Shown here: positions 34,304 to 42,458 of the stretch, in pieces
Numbering within the stretch: position 1 is the stretch's first letter
How the letters are laid out: each line of letters opens with the position of its first letter
Assembly: GCA_002070505.1 (NCBI GenBank)
Contig: MWDJ01000001.1
Span: 216,918-280,917 of the forward strand
Source: Bacteroidetes bacterium ADurb.Bin145
GTDB taxonomy: Bacteria > Bacteroidota > Bacteroidia > Bacteroidales > VadinHA17
Length of the DNA: 64,000 nucleotides
Direction of reading: 5' to 3'
Program-made: the position numbers and the translations under genes
The notes under the pieces: model-generated
Seen by the model: only the letters and a program-made list of their open reading frames with translations
Database searches by the model: none
What the model was told of the DNA's origin: nothing

Positions 34304-35929
34304 ATGAAAAATAGATACATAATAAGATTAGCGCTTTTTTTGATAATAATACTTGCTTCCTGCGATCAGGATCTTCTCGATATTAAACAAAAAAGTGCTC
34401 TCCCGTTAGAAGACTATTACGCAAATGCAGGTCCGAAAGAAGCTGAGGCTCTTATCGCGTCGGTTTACAACAGGTTGTTCAATAATGTATATGGCATAGC
34501 CACACAATTATTTGTAGATATATTAAGTGATGATCATTTCGCCGGAGGTGCTTCATTCTCTGATCTGGCAAACAATTTCCAGGAAGCCAGTAATATGATA
34601 GCCACATCTCAGACCGCGAACTTCAGGACGATGTACAACAGTTGTTATGAGGCAATATATTGGTGTAACCTGATTCTGGAAAAGATACCTGCAAGTGATA
34701 ATGCAACTATTAAACGTGTTAAGGCTGAAGCCGATTTTATAAGAGCTTTGTGCATGTTTGAGCTTGTCCGCTGGTTTGGGACGCCGCCATTTGTTGATCA
34801 TGTACTTGCAAAGGATGAGTACACAATGGGAAATGGTGATCCTGAAGTCATTATTCCATGGTGCCTGGAACATATGCAGGCTGCCGCAGATGCACTTCCT
34901 GCCCTGTCCGGTATCGGTCAGCAGAAAACTTACGGTGCACGTATCTCGAAACATGCAGCACTTGCCTATAAAGGCAAAGTCGCCCTCTGGTATGGCACGA
35001 GATATAATAAACCGGCTATTTTAAGTCAGGCTGTGGAACCTTTAAAGACAGTAGTAAATTCGAATCTTTACGGTCTTGTAGACGATATGTTTATCATTGA
35101 CAGGAAAGCAGGAGATTTTTGCAAAGAATATGTATTTGAACATAACTCTGCCGACGCCAATGGATATTCAAGCTACCAGGCCGATCTAAGACAGACCTGG
35201 ATGAATTTGCGTCCTGAGAATATGGCTATTCCCGATAATGTTTTTAATCTGGGCTGGGGATGGTGTGCAGTAACTGCTGACTTCGGTGAATTCCTTGAAG
35301 CACATGAAGGTGGTATTGAGAAGCCTCGTTTTAAATCGACGATCCACACATACGAGCAGATACTTGCCATGTCATATAATAATTCAGCTCTTCCTCCCGG
35401 AATATTCACAGGTATAGCTCATTGTCAGGGTTATTTCCGTTACAGGAACATATTATTCCGGGACGATTTGTACAAAGACATAACAGGCTGGTGGCAGTAT
35501 TCAGCAGCCAATTGTCATTATATGAGATATTCTGAGGTGTTGCTTATGTACGCAGAAGCTAAGTTCCTTGTTGATGGTGACGCTGACGGGACGGGACGGG
35601 CAGCCTTGAACCAGGTCCGGGTGAGAGCGCAGCTGGATCCTCTTACAACTATGACCTATCAGGACATTAAAGATGAGCGCCGTGCTGAAATGTGGAGCGA
35701 ACATGAACGCTTCTTTGACCTGGTCCGCTGGGGTGATGCTGCAGAAGCTCTGAAAGACAAAGGTAAAACCTGGTACACATTCTGGGGATACAAACCAGGT
35801 ACTACAGAGTGGGATGTTAGAACCCAAAAAGGCTCTGGAAATGGTTATAACAGCAAATACGTTCTATTTCCATTCCCATATGAGCAGCTGTCTGCTAATC
35901 CCAATCTGGATCAGAATAAGGATTGGTAG
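34304..35929 (+). CDS. SusD/RagB-family nutrient-binding lipoprotein
   Basis: 541 residues with a lipoprotein signal ending IILASC and the SusD-typical DLLDIKQKSALPLEDYYAN start. The TPR-like region has FIRALCMFELVRWFGTPPFV, and the C-terminal part has YMRYSEVLLMYAEAKFL, LNQVRVRAQL and DERRAEMWSEHERFFDLVRW, all diagnostic. It forms the lid over the SusC barrel. It is followed by a strong terminator, so the pair is a two-gene operon. Confidence 0.97.
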   Translation: MKNRYIIRLALFLIIILASCDQDLLDIKQKSALPLEDYYANAGPKEAEALIASVYNRLFNNVYGIATQLFVDILSDDHFAGGASFSDLANNFQEASNMIATSQTANFRTMYNSCYEAIYWCNLILEKIPASDNATIKRVKAEADFIRALCMFELVRWFGTPPFVDHVLAKDEYTMGNGDPEVIIPWCLEHMQAAADALPALSGIGQQKTYGARISKHAALAYKGKVALWYGTRYNKPAILSQAVEPLKTVVNSNLYGLVDDMFIIDRKAGDFCKEYVFEHNSADANGYSSYQADLRQTWMNLRPENMAIPDNVFNLGWGWCAVTADFGEFLEAHEGGIEKPRFKSTIHTYEQILAMSYNNSALPPGIFTGIAHCQGYFRYRNILFRDDLYKDITGWWQYSAANCHYMRYSEVLLMYAEAKFLVDGDADGTGRAALNQVRVRAQLDPLTTMTYQDIKDERRAEMWSEHERFFDLVRWGDAAEALKDKGKTWYTFWGYKPGTTEWDVRTQKGSGNGYNSKYVLFPFPYEQLSANPNLDQNKDW

Positions 35930-35960
35930 TTGATATTGTCAAGAACTTTGAATTTCTTTA

Positions 35961-36010
35961 AAAAAAGAGGCCATCTCAATTATGCTATGAGAAGGCCTCT
36001 TTTTATTTTT
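35961..36010. terminator. strong, probably bidirectional intrinsic terminator
   Basis: AAGAGGCC at 35965-35972 pairs with GGCCTCTT at 35994-36001. An inner CTCA/TGAG stem adds to it, with A-run before and T-run after (TTTTTATTTTT). The symmetric A/T flanks suit termination of both susD (plus) and the convergent histidine kinase gene (minus). Confidence 0.85.
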
Positions 36011-36030
36011 ATGAATCTGGATGTTATAAA

Positions 36031-37335
36031 TTATCTCCTCTCACGTTTAAGTATTTCAACAATATCTTCGGATGCTCTTTCCTCCGGTATAGTGAATCTG
36101 AAAATTGAACCTTTTACTGGTCGGGGCTCATACCATATCTGACCACCAAGTAATTCTATATATGCCTTTGAGATCGCCAGTCCAAGTCCTGTCCCTTCAT
36201 AATTACGCGTTGCCGTGTTTTCAGCCTGATAAAACCTTCTGAACAAATTTTCCCGGAATTCTTCCGGTATCCCTATGCCCGTATCTGAGACATAAAATTC
36301 TATAACGCCCTCTTTAAATTCATAACCGAATTCTACCTTCCCCTTACTTGTGAACTTCACTGCATTACCAACCAGATACCTGAGTACCTGTGTAATCTTA
36401 TAACTATCTGTAATAATGTTTGATACACTTTGATCGGACATTAGTGCAAAGACAAGCATGATCCCTTTTTCAGCTGCTATCCGGCAATAACGTTCAAAAA
36501 CTTTTCGCAGGAGGGAATTGAGATTGACAGTTTCACGGTTTATTCTGATGGTTCCTGTTTCAATTTTGGATATCTCTACGATATCATCAATTATCTCAAC
36601 GAGGTGATCTGAACTTCTGGCTATCACGTTAAGGTATTCCCTTCTGCTGTCTGTGGCAGGTATCTGCTCACTAAGAAGCGTAGAGAATCCGACAATAGCA
36701 TTCAGAGGAGTACGGATCTCATGGGATATATTCTGAAGAAATGCTGCTTTAAGGCGCTCGCTATCCTCACTTCTGTTACCTTTCGAAATTTTTGCATTAT
36801 CATCAGGGCTGTTCCTGCTGATCTCATTCAGGATGCCGAAAGCACCAATGACCTTTCCGGATTCTTCATCATACAAAGGAAGAGAAGTATCACGAATCCA
36901 TTTTTTGTTCCCATCGTTTGCATATAAAAGTATGTCAGCTTTATAGCTTGGTATTTCACCATTTAGGAATTTATTTCTGGCCTCCGACTTATCTGAAGGA
37001 ATACCCGGAGAAACAGGATGAACCTCAAGGATCATTTTATGAAACAGCTCTTCAGTGAAATCCTCGGGTTGAATACCAAGAAGATCATGTATACCCTCCC
37101 CTATTTTAAGGTATTGCCCTTCACCGATATTCTGTCCGAAAAGGAGCTGAAACGGCACTCCCCCTGCGTTTTCAATTACCTTGAAATAAAATATTTCATC
37201 TCCCCTCTCTTTTCCTTTCGGGCTCCAGAGAATCTTATTCATCTTTGGCAGCCTGTTGTTGCCACCTATACTTCCTGTTGTCATATTGCTGATAATACAG
37301 GTTAAATAAATAAAATACAGCCACATTTGTCTCAT
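36031..37335 (-). CDS. PAS-domain sensor histidine kinase
   Basis: 434 residues. A PAS-like region (around 60-165, ending DEESGKVIGAFGILNEIS) is followed by HisKA with phosphoacceptor His in FLQNISHEIRTPLNAIVGFS, and an HATPase with N-box LVGNAVKFTSKG, G1 DTGIGIPEEFR and G2 YEGTGLGLAISKAY. No transmembrane segment is convincing except a doubtful N-terminal stretch; the true start could be the Met at 37281. No response regulator is adjacent. It is divergent from the ECF sigma gene, and one copy of the shared 21-bp element lies between them, so it may belong to the CHAT island. Confidence 0.9.
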   Translation of the reverse strand: MRQMWLYFIYLTCIISNMTTGSIGGNNRLPKMNKILWSPKGKERGDEIFYFKVIENAGGVPFQLLFGQNIGEGQYLKIGEGIHDLLGIQPEDFTEELFHKMILEVHPVSPGIPSDKSEARNKFLNGEIPSYKADILLYANDGNKKWIRDTSLPLYDEESGKVIGAFGILNEISRNSPDDNAKISKGNRSEDSERLKAAFLQNISHEIRTPLNAIVGFSTLLSEQIPATDSRREYLNVIARSSDHLVEIIDDIVEISKIETGTIRINRETVNLNSLLRKVFERYCRIAAEKGIMLVFALMSDQSVSNIITDSYKITQVLRYLVGNAVKFTSKGKVEFGYEFKEGVIEFYVSDTGIGIPEEFRENLFRRFYQAENTATRNYEGTGLGLAISKAYIELLGGQIWYEPRPVKGSIFRFTIPEERASEDIVEILKRERR

Positions 37336-37420
37336 TTAATTGAGACAAACATTGCTATAAAAACACCCGAATGCACAAATATGTTTTCACATATTGATAC
37401 ATATCTATTGGTTTAATATG

Positions 37421-37441
37421 GATGTACCCCCAGTTGTTACC
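37421..37441. promoter_or_regulatory. shared 21-bp element, copy 1
   Basis: GATGTACCCCCAGTTGTTAC followed by C, located between the histidine kinase (minus) and ECF sigma (plus) genes. It differs at one position from copy 2 at 41868-41889. The sequence beyond it (TTAAAAACGCATATTTTTT) is also similar to that next to copy 2. It may be a promoter element of the ECF sigma factor or an operator. Confidence 0.6.
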
Positions 37442-37527
37442 TTAAAAACGCATATTTTTTCTTAAAGTCCTGAAGTTTTTTTTATTTTTGAATCGGATTA
37501 CTTGCAATTTCAGTTTGTAAAAGATCA

Positions 37528-38091
37528 GTGAAAGAATATTCCGATACTGAAATCATTCAATGCCTGCGGGAGAGAAAAAGTTACGTAGTTCATTATCTTT
37601 CAATGAGGTACCTTCCAATGATACGTCTTATGGTCACGCGTTCAGGCGGTTCCTCTGAAGATGCAAAAGATATTTTTCAGGAAAGTCTTATCATTATTCT
37701 TGAGAAAATAGATTCCGGCGAATTCACGCTTACCTGTAAATTCATGACTTTCCTGTACTGTGTTTGCGACAATCTCTGGAAGGCTACGAAGGCTAAAAGA
37801 CAATCAGCTGCAAATTACCTGCGCAGTATAGCTGATTCTGAGAGTAATGATGACAGCGATTTTACCGAGAATTTTGATGATGAAGTATATAAGGAGATTT
37901 TTGCCGAGGTTTTCAGATCACTTGATCCAATGAGCCGCAAAGTACTTAAAATGCACTGGAAGCAAAAAACACACAGGGAAATTGCCGAGGAACTCGGATA
38001 TACTTACGGTTATGTGAGAAAGAAGAAGTATAATGCTCAGGTAGAAATGGCGGAAAAAGTAAAAAGGATTCTTAAAGAGCAAATTAGTTGA
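37528..38091 (+). CDS. ECF-type RNA polymerase sigma factor
   Basis: 187 residues, GTG start. Region 2 contains SSEDAKDIFQESLIIILEKI and KFMTFLYCVCDNLWKATKAK. Region 4 has LDPMSRKVLKMHWKQKTHRE and IAEELGYTYGYVRKKKYNAQ, a sigma-70 HTH. It is followed after 27 bases by a single-pass TPR protein, the position normally taken by an anti-sigma factor, and convergent with the TPR-CHAT protease. This sigma-TPR-CHAT arrangement suggests it controls the protease island, with the shared 21-bp elements as candidate target sites. Confidence 0.92.
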   Translation: MKEYSDTEIIQCLRERKSYVVHYLSMRYLPMIRLMVTRSGGSSEDAKDIFQESLIIILEKIDSGEFTLTCKFMTFLYCVCDNLWKATKAKRQSAANYLRSIADSESNDDSDFTENFDDEVYKEIFAEVFRSLDPMSRKVLKMHWKQKTHREIAEELGYTYGYVRKKKYNAQVEMAEKVKRILKEQIS

Positions 38092-38118
38092 TCAATTTAA
38101 GTAAAATGAGAGATCAAT

Positions 38119-38856
38119 ATGATCAGGAAGAATAAATACATGGAAGAACTACTTATTGCTGAAAAAGACATAGAAACAGCAAAAAACGACCCGCTATATT
38201 CTGAAACAGATAAGCTGGCATTGCAGCTTGTATCAAATTTCATAAGCAAAACTTCAGGAAACAGTATGAATGAACGTTTCATTAAGGAAAATATAGCCGG
38301 AGTCGACACTTCTGGTCACATTGAAACAAAGCCAGCTGTAAGGAAAGTGCTGACGCGGTATCTTGCAATTGCAGCTGCAATTGCAGGTGCTGCACTTCTG
38401 TTAAGATCTATCTTCCCTTCCTCCGATCCGGACAGGTTGTATAACAGATTTTATGCACCCATGAGTTTAGTGTCGGAAGTAACACGGACATCGACGGATG
38501 TCACGGCTAACCTGAATCTTGAAACTGCTATCGGGTATTACAAAAAGGGCGATTACGAGAAGGCAATGAATAGTTTCTCAAATCTTTCACCTGACGGAAT
38601 TCCGGAAGGTAATATATTCTTTTACAAGGGAATCACCAGCCTTGCACTTACAAAATATAATGAAGCATTAACCCTGCTTGATAAGGCTGCCAACTCTGAC
38701 AGTGATTATATTAAAGAAGCACAATGGTACCTTGGTCTGGCATTTCTGAAGACCGGCGATAAAGAAAAAGCCGCAGAATTATTTCGAAATCTATCGCTGA
38801 TACCTGGCTATTATAAAGACTCCGCCGGACTGATTCTTCGCCGTCTGAAAAAATAG
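38119..38856 (+). CDS. single-pass membrane protein with C-terminal TPR repeats
   Basis: 245 residues. The N-terminal 78 residues are cytoplasmic-like and charged, one transmembrane helix spans about 79-99 (YLAIAAAIAGAALLL), and the C-terminal part (around 135-240) holds TPR repeats such as AIGYYKKGDYEKAMNSFSNL and QWYLGLAFLKTGDKEKAAEL. The topology matches an anti-sigma-like sensor with an extracytoplasmic TPR domain, but I see no zinc-binding anti-sigma motif. It follows the ECF gene by 27 bases. Its last 46 bases overlap the 3' end of the convergent CHAT gene. Confidence 0.8.
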   Translation: MIRKNKYMEELLIAEKDIETAKNDPLYSETDKLALQLVSNFISKTSGNSMNERFIKENIAGVDTSGHIETKPAVRKVLTRYLAIAAAIAGAALLLRSIFPSSDPDRLYNRFYAPMSLVSEVTRTSTDVTANLNLETAIGYYKKGDYEKAMNSFSNLSPDGIPEGNIFFYKGITSLALTKYNEALTLLDKAANSDSDYIKEAQWYLGLAFLKTGDKEKAAELFRNLSLIPGYYKDSAGLILRRLKK

Positions 38857-41576
38857 ATAGTAATACCGGCAATTATGACCAATAATGCAGAAGCTAAAAA
38901 CAGGACTAAATCCCTGTTATAAGTGACTGAGTTGTTATTTCCCAGGACTTTATATGCGGCCCAGTAATAAGGATTCTTGAGTGAAGGGGGGGAATTATTT
39001 AAGAAATCAATCTTGGCATGATGCAATGCGTCATCCTTTTTCTCACCTTTAGCCAGATAATAATAGAAACGGCTCATTATATCGGCGCTGACTTCATCGT
39101 TTATTTCCCAGGAAGTCATGATCACTGAGGCTGCCCCGGAAAGGAAAAAGCTTCGTGCAAGACTCATGAGGCCCTCGCTGTGGTACAATTTTCCGATACC
39201 TGAATTACATGAACTTAGGACAATCATTGGTGATGCAACTTTCAAAAGACTGATCTCGTAATTAAAGAGCATTCCATCATTCAGTGTATCATTGCGGGAG
39301 TCAAACAGAAGGTACGAGTATTTTGAATCAAGAGTATCTGATATTGAATGCATCGCCAGGTGAAAGATGCCAGGAGCATCAAGAGCCGTTCTGAAATTTG
39401 CTTCAGTGGCTGATTCTCCGGTATACCTGCTGCCCCTGAACCATTTAAAAAGCTTATCTGTCTCCTTTGTTGCGCCAGAAAGTTGCATTGGGTTTTTATC
39501 GGCTTGCTTAAAGAGACTGTAATCGGGCAAAAAGGCATAAACCTTCCTGGTCCAGGAGGTTTTATTGAATATCATAGAAGAGGAAGGACCATAGGAAATA
39601 ATATATTTATTTATAAGAAAAGGAAGACCCTCAAATGATGTTATCGAACCGGAAGGAAATGATTCGATTAATGCATCAAATGGCAGCCAGACAATTTCTT
39701 CATCCGGGATTATAATCAGATGATCTGTATGGAGGTACTTTTGTACAGGTTCTATCAGCTTATTATACATGTAGTTAAGCGCAGCAGTATATTCCGAGAA
39801 ATACTGCTGATGATTACTTGCATTAATTGCCGGTAAACCTCCCCTCTGTATGATTTCTGTATTATTTACGAAAAGAGAATCAAGCTCCGATTCATATATT
39901 AGTATAGTGTCCCTGGTAATAATGAATGAAAAACACCTTCTTACACCATTTTTGTATTTGCCCGCCAGAAGAAAATCAATTATAGTCTCATCACGCTTCA
40001 GTCCCTTCATTATCTGGTTTATTGTCATTGGCATGGTTTTATGCAGCAGATCAGAATATTCCGGATATTTTTCGTAAATTTCTTCTGAGAGCATCTCAAG
40101 CTTCCTGTTCATGGCGAAAATTTGATCTTTCCAGAGATTTATTTTTGCAGAATCAGGTTTTTGATTTTGCAGTTCATTGTTGATAAAGTTATTATAAGTA
40201 TTGATCATTAGTTCAAGATCGTTTTTTTTCTCATGCAGGGAGTCCGGAATAATAGCTGAATAAAAAAGTTCATTTTCAGTAATTTCATCTCTTAGAACAG
40301 AGGCTTTTGTATTCTGAGCGATCTCATACATTTTCCTTACAAGTGACGGCTCTCCTGTAAGATCTAATTCATTTTTAATGATCTCAATAGCATTTATATA
40401 AGTATCTTTTTCATTTTCGGCAAGATAGGTCCTGTTATCAGATGTGACAAGTTCGTCTTTCATATCTTCAATCACCTTCAATGCAATGCCGATAGCTTCA
40501 CTTGCAGCCCTGCCGTATTTTATTCTGGAAGCCGGATCCGTTTCTGTCCCGGATAATTTTTCCATTGCCAGCGCCTTGGCTTTAAGATTCTCAAGAAATC
40601 GTATTTTAAACAGTGAGGAATCGGCAGGCGGATTAGAAAAAACATCTGTATTATTGAATCCATTTACAATTGATATCAGGGCTTTCTGGTAATAAGTGAG
40701 AGCTTTTTCCGGTTCAGATAAGTCAAGAAAATGATCTCCCAGATTCTTATATGCCAATGATAACTGAGGGCTTTTTTCACCGTAGTTCTGTAAATATATT
40801 GAATGTGCCAGGTTTAGTAACTCGTATGCTTCGGAGTACTTGCCTTCCAGTTCCATCAGTTGGGCGAAGACTGAATATGCTTCCGCAAGCCTATAATGCT
40901 GATCGCTGTATTGTTCCTTCAATAATTCTATGCTTCGTGTAAAAAATATTTCCGCCGTACTGAAGTTTTTCAGACTTACATTAACCCGGGCAATATTCAT
41001 ATAAACTGTAGCCAGTGAAGGAAGTTTATTTCTCGAAATAAGACTGGCACTCTGATTAAATAATTGTAATGCATGCTGGTATTCTCCTGTCTCAGTGAGT
41101 ATTCTGCCATAATTCATGTAAGCTAATGACAAACTTGAGATCACATCTTTATCCTTATCAACAAGCCCATCATAGATCCTAATTCCTTTCTCGAAGTATT
41201 CAAATGCATTTGAATATAATTTCTGAATGCCAAATATTATAGCTTTGTTGATATATATATCTCCAAGCGATTGTGAAATATTTTCTGAACTGGTCAGAGA
41301 CTCAGCCTTATTATAATAATCGAGGGACCTGTCATATTTTCCCAGCAGAAAGTTTGTTGCTCCAAGATTATTAAATATAGAAACCTTATAGTATAGCGGG
41401 ATTGAATCGATCGATTCAAGCATTAAGAGCAGATGTTGCTCCGCATTCAACAGATCACCTGAGTTATAAGATCGAAGGAAGTTCTTATAACCTGATTCAA
41501 GGTTGTTATCCTGGGTAACAGGGAACAACCTGAATGAAAAAAAAATAACAATAAATAAAAGTAAAGCCCTTTTCAC
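38811..41576 (-). CDS. secreted, membrane-anchored TPR-CHAT caspase-fold protease
   Basis: 921 residues, GTG start with an AAGGAG ribosome site 8 bases before it. A signal peptide (MKRALLLFIVIFFSFRLF) is followed by about eight TPR units of the kinesin-light-chain type, a helical linker, and a C-terminal CHAT domain with VWLPFDAL, the catalytic His743 in FHLAMHSISD and Cys790 in IVLSSCNSGIGK. GAASVIMTSWEINDEVSADI and AHHAKIDF-like motifs follow. A final helix (LVLFLASALLVIIAGITIYF) and FRRRR stop-transfer tail anchor it, so protease and TPR face the periplasm. The upstream 52-residue peptide gene, in the same direction, is a candidate substrate or partner. Confidence 0.93.
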   Translation of the reverse strand: MKRALLLFIVIFFSFRLFPVTQDNNLESGYKNFLRSYNSGDLLNAEQHLLLMLESIDSIPLYYKVSIFNNLGATNFLLGKYDRSLDYYNKAESLTSSENISQSLGDIYINKAIIFGIQKLYSNAFEYFEKGIRIYDGLVDKDKDVISSLSLAYMNYGRILTETGEYQHALQLFNQSASLISRNKLPSLATVYMNIARVNVSLKNFSTAEIFFTRSIELLKEQYSDQHYRLAEAYSVFAQLMELEGKYSEAYELLNLAHSIYLQNYGEKSPQLSLAYKNLGDHFLDLSEPEKALTYYQKALISIVNGFNNTDVFSNPPADSSLFKIRFLENLKAKALAMEKLSGTETDPASRIKYGRAASEAIGIALKVIEDMKDELVTSDNRTYLAENEKDTYINAIEIIKNELDLTGEPSLVRKMYEIAQNTKASVLRDEITENELFYSAIIPDSLHEKKNDLELMINTYNNFINNELQNQKPDSAKINLWKDQIFAMNRKLEMLSEEIYEKYPEYSDLLHKTMPMTINQIMKGLKRDETIIDFLLAGKYKNGVRRCFSFIITRDTILIYESELDSLFVNNTEIIQRGGLPAINASNHQQYFSEYTAALNYMYNKLIEPVQKYLHTDHLIIIPDEEIVWLPFDALIESFPSGSITSFEGLPFLINKYIISYGPSSSMIFNKTSWTRKVYAFLPDYSLFKQADKNPMQLSGATKETDKLFKWFRGSRYTGESATEANFRTALDAPGIFHLAMHSISDTLDSKYSYLLFDSRNDTLNDGMLFNYEISLLKVASPMIVLSSCNSGIGKLYHSEGLMSLARSFFLSGAASVIMTSWEINDEVSADIMSRFYYYLAKGEKKDDALHHAKIDFLNNSPPSLKNPYYWAAYKVLGNNNSVTYNRDLVLFLASALLVIIAGITIYFFRRRRISPAESL

Positions 41577-41577
41577 T

Positions 41578-41616
41578 TTTCAGCTCCTTGCCATGTTAAT
41601 CTAGGCACGGCTGAAA
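41578..41616 (-). promoter_or_regulatory. hairpin covering the CHAT gene ribosome-binding region
   Basis: On the minus strand TTTCAGC pairs with GCTGAAA and TGCC pairs with GGCA, with loop TAGATTAACAT. The sequence AAGGAG lies on the 3' side of the structure and the GTG start follows directly. The fold could limit translation of the protease. Confidence 0.55.
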
Positions 41617-41674
41617 GTAATTAAAATCAGTCAAATAAAAAAGGCAATACTAATATCTGGTCCTTTCTCAATTA

Positions 41675-41833
41675 CTACGGTCTCTTTGGAGGAATAATTA
41701 TTGGTTCGAGACCTTCTTCTCCATCGCCTCCACGAATATGACTTAATGTTCTTACATCAAGGATTTCAAATCCCTTTATTCCGGAAATAATTTCATTGAG
41801 ATTTTTCTTACCGGGGTTCATTTTTGTATTCAT
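41675..41833 (-). CDS. 52-residue peptide with double-glycine motif, upstream of the CHAT gene
   Basis: Too short for most gene finders; found by reading the minus strand. ATG at 41833, stop TAG at 41675-41677. The peptide begins MNTKMNPGKKNLNEIISGIK, continues GFEILDVRTLSHIRGGDGEE and ends GLEPIIIPPKRP. The first half is amphipathic, ends in a double Gly (IRGG), and resembles the leader plus GG of Bacteroidota natural-product precursor peptides. The tail is acidic then proline-rich. No cysteines or typical lanthipeptide Ser/Thr clusters occur in the core. It lies 98 bases before the CHAT start, in the same direction, and 35 bases from copy 2 of the shared element. Real coding is likely but not proven. 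Confidence 0.55.
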   Translation of the reverse strand: MNTKMNPGKKNLNEIISGIKGFEILDVRTLSHIRGGDGEEGLEPIIIPPKRP

Positions 41834-41867
41834 GACTTAAAAAGTTTGGTTTATATAGTTATATTTT

Positions 41868-41889
41868 GATGTACCCCCGGTTGTTACCC
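41868..41889. promoter_or_regulatory. shared 21-bp element, copy 2
   Basis: GATGTACCCCCGGTTGTTAC followed by CC, one mismatch to copy 1 over 21 bases. It is 34 bases upstream of the peptide ATG on the minus strand. Copies 2 and 3 are inverted relative to each other, each with the GGTAACAAC orientation facing its nearest gene. The region between them is A/T-rich with a long A-run (42022-42033). Confidence 0.65.
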
Positions 41890-42043
41890 AAAAAAGATAA
41901 ATTTTTTAGGAGTTTTTCTCTGGATATTGATTATGTAGTTGGATATCAATAACATTGAGAAACAAGAAAATTTACAGAAAGAATTTTTTTTATTTCTGAT
42001 TCTCGCAGGAGAAAAAAATAAATAAAAAAAAAACGGGTTTTCA

Positions 42044-42062
42044 GGGTAACAACCGAGAGGTA
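42044..42062. promoter_or_regulatory. shared element, copy 3 (inverted, diverged)
   Basis: GGGTAACAACCGAGAGGTA on the plus strand, the reverse-complement form of the GGTAACAACCGGGGGTAC element. The first 12 bases equal copy 2 exactly, then two G-to-A changes. It lies 89 bases before the 101-residue protein gene, so the gene sets on both sides may share control. Confidence 0.5.
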
Positions 42063-42150
42063 AAACGAATATAACTTATGTAAGAGTTATTTTTTCTGAA
42101 TAACCTGATCGATAATTATTGGGATTTAAATAAGATTTAATATCAGTCAG

Positions 42151-42456
42151 ATGAAGGAAATGTACTATTTAGGTATAAAGGAAAGACTTAACGGTGGTCA
42201 TTTGTTACATAGTCAAAACTGTCCGTTTCTTTCTGAGTGTAAGGAAATGATATTCCTTGGAAGTTTCTTATCGGTATCAGAAGCCATACGCGAAGCTACC
42301 AGCTTTTACATGAAGGTTGAAAAATGTCCTTTTTGCTTACGGAATCACTCGACAAAACATTCCTTCATAAGCGTTCTAAAAGATACGCAGGCATTGTTTG
42401 TATCAGCATTACCGGATCATGATGACTTTGATTTCATGATCTGCTGCACAAACTGA
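42151..42456 (+). CDS. 101-residue Cys/His-rich small protein
   Basis: The pattern HSQNCPFL, then FLGSFLSVSEAIREAT, then VEKCPFC resembles the small zinc-binding module (H-x3-C ... F-x-S-x2-EA ... C-P-x-C) found in Ada-like and nuclease-associated domains. Four metal ligands (His, Cys, Cys, Cys) are plausible, with another Cys pair near the C-terminus (ICCTN). I do not recognise a named family. It is divergent from the peptide/CHAT pair and carries copy 3 of the shared element upstream. No signal peptide, so cytoplasmic. It may be an adaptor or regulator in the island. Confidence 0.6.
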   Translation: MKEMYYLGIKERLNGGHLLHSQNCPFLSECKEMIFLGSFLSVSEAIREATSFYMKVEKCPFCLRNHSTKHSFISVLKDTQALFVSALPDHDDFDFMICCTN

Positions 42457-42458
42457 AC

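Noticed and set aside
38811-41576. Gasdermin-type or type III-E CRISPR-linked CHAT defence system
   Set aside because: No gasdermin-like pore protein, gRAMP/Cas7-11 or CRISPR array nearby, and the protease is exported.
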